From NCBI RefSeq assembly GCF_014356525.2, contig NC_052508.1:58627441-58691440 (forward strand): DNA of 64,000 nucleotides, in the 5' to 3' direction. Both the position numbers and the translations under genes were made by a program. This DNA comes from Nilaparvata lugens (Eukaryota > Arthropoda > Insecta > Hemiptera > Delphacidae). The notes under the pieces are model-generated. The model saw only the letters and a list, made by a program, of their open reading frames with translations. It did no database searches and was not told the DNA's origin. This document shows, in pieces, positions 62,875 through 64,000 of this stretch (position 1 is the stretch's first letter; every line of letters starts with the position of its first letter).

Positions 62875-63048
62875 CAATAGACAAGCCTCCTCTAATTCTT
62901 GCTCCTCTATGTTGCAGTCCCTCTGTTGTATCCAATAGGTAACTCCACTCTAATTCTTGCCCCTCTATGTCTTTCTCCCTCTATTGGCTCCGATAGACAA
63001 CTCAACTCCAATTCCTGTCCCTTTTTGTTTCTGTCACTCCAAAACCGT
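62875..63048. repeat. Tandem array, 58-bp unit, three copies
   Basis: Units start at CAATAGACAAG, CAATAGGTAAC and CGATAGACAAC (62875, 62933, 62991), with CTCTAATTCTTGC and CCTCTATGT inside. The spacing is exactly 58 in both steps, while the sequence has diverged, the third copy most. Confidence 0.9.
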
Positions 63049-63245
63049 TTTTAGGAATGATTTGTTAGTAGAAAGCCAATAATTATTCTACAAAAATGAT
63101 TCAAAAAACAGTAAACGTTTCATCATCAAAATTTATAAGGAGGGTGAAAAATAATCATACATCTAGAGTAGTATTCCTACAATAATTAATAGTATTCTGA
63201 ATAATACAATCAATAAAGTAATAATACTACAGACAGCTGTTGTTT

Positions 63246-63351
63246 TAAGGTAGGCGCACACAGATCGTCATCGGACGGACGGCACGCATCGGACGAATCG
63301 GACGATTAGATTCGATGCATTTTTTTCAATTGGAGTGCGCATACCTATTCG
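63246..63351. repeat. Small GC-richer element with inverted ends
   Basis: AAGGTAGGCGCACAC at the left is roughly inverted by GTGCGCATACCT at the right. Between them lie direct repeats of ATCGGACGR. It resembles the 31244-31497 block in style but is not clearly the same family. Confidence 0.45.
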
Positions 63352-63551
63352 CATCGTATAAGTTTGTAGGAGTAATTTTGAGTTTCATTTCAAGTTTTAA
63401 AATTTTCATTATTATTAATGCAGTATTTTTCATTTATTAGTGATGATTTAGTAAAGTATTCTTATTTAATTTGGTTTTCAACTTTCCTAAATTCTAAATT
63501 CCTAGTTTATAAATATTTTGGACTTGAAATTGGACAAAAATCGTGAAGTGT

Positions 63552-63692
63552 AAACATAACATATTTTTGGACAATTTCTATCTAAATTTGGGAAAGGAAC
63601 AGTTTTGGGCTTTAAGCCTGATGTTCCTTTCCCAATCATTCATAATTGAGAATGATATTGTAACCTATGTATCAATGTATAAATAAATAATA
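63552..63692 (+). repeat. Dispersed tail-like repeat G, copy 3
   Basis: About 85 percent identical by eye to 47926-48070 over its full length, including AACAGTTTTGGGCTTTAAGC, TTCCTTTCCCAATCATTCAT and the TAAATAAATAA tail. Confidence 0.88.
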
Positions 63693-64000
63693 GACTCTCA
63701 TATTTCTATAATAACGTGAAAATACTTGAATAGCAGTCTATTCATCATAGACTTTTGATTAGTCTTATTAAAGAAATCGCTGTTAGTGATGCAATTTGAA
63801 ATTGATAGAAATAATATATGTGTGTAACATGAAGAATAAAACTTTTTGTATTGATGAAAATATTCAATTTGGAAGTTCCAGTGTTTGCAAAAAAGTTCAG
63901 ACATTGCTGACTGAATAGGAAATAATTTGCAACAGTCCGGTGGGGTTTTTGTGTTGAATGGTTATCGTCAGGATTGGAATTGGCGTGACAGGACAGGGAT
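63693..64000. other. Gene-free window end
   Basis: AT-rich; nothing recognised. The 68-codon minus-strand ORF is unsupported. Confidence 0.45.

Noticed and set aside
1..64000. CRISPR arrays, rRNA genes and bacterial operons
   Set aside because: No regularly spaced identical repeats with unique spacers, no rRNA-like conserved blocks and no close-packed ORFs; the DNA is clearly eukaryotic.

Overview
This is a window of animal nuclear DNA, most likely from an insect. It is AT-rich, has no bacterial-style gene packing, and carries spliceosomal introns, a tRNA-derived SINE, many foldback (inverted-repeat) elements and microsatellites. Its one clearly recognisable gene is an insect-specific 7tm_6 odorant receptor. 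The repeat style and the frequent TAGGCCTA-type words remind me of planthopper or other hemipteran DNA, but that is an impression and not a demonstrated assignment.

Layout. Positions 490-646 hold the last coding exon of an unidentified plus-strand gene whose remainder lies to the left, with AATAAA at 876. From about 900 to 11,300 there is gene-poor DNA with foldback repeats (3888-4188, 8009-8202), a CT microsatellite (7183) and a GA-rich tract (11095). Positions 11,473-16,176, minus strand, hold a six-exon odorant receptor. Its exons join in phase into about 390 residues, and its last three introns are all phase 0, as in the insect receptor family. One frame break in the second large exon (about 15,058-15,067) means that this copy is either a young pseudogene or carries a sequence error. 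A possible tiny leader exon lies at 18,892-18,915.

From about 16.3 kb to the end I find no further gene that I can identify. This part holds many repeats: a 313-bp TIR element (19,611), a 788-bp palindromic element (22,263), several short tandem duplications (24,660; 27,130; 28,183; 50,863; 55,591; 61,138; 62,875), a complete tRNA-SINE with 12-bp target-site duplications (28,538-28,788), a 572-bp foldback (29,501), and three copies of one dispersed tail-like repeat (45.6, 47.9 and 63.6 kb). Two weak gene-like signals are recorded: a 156-codon single ORF with a TATA-like box and a polyA signal (42,749-43,219), and a CpG-richer stretch ending in a strong splice donor that may be a 5' non-coding exon (51,575-51,640).

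The most interesting non-gene pattern is a recurring motif of the form TGAnnATG, then a short hairpin, then GAAAC. It is found in several otherwise different foldback families in this window and resembles the conserved core of hammerhead ribozymes.
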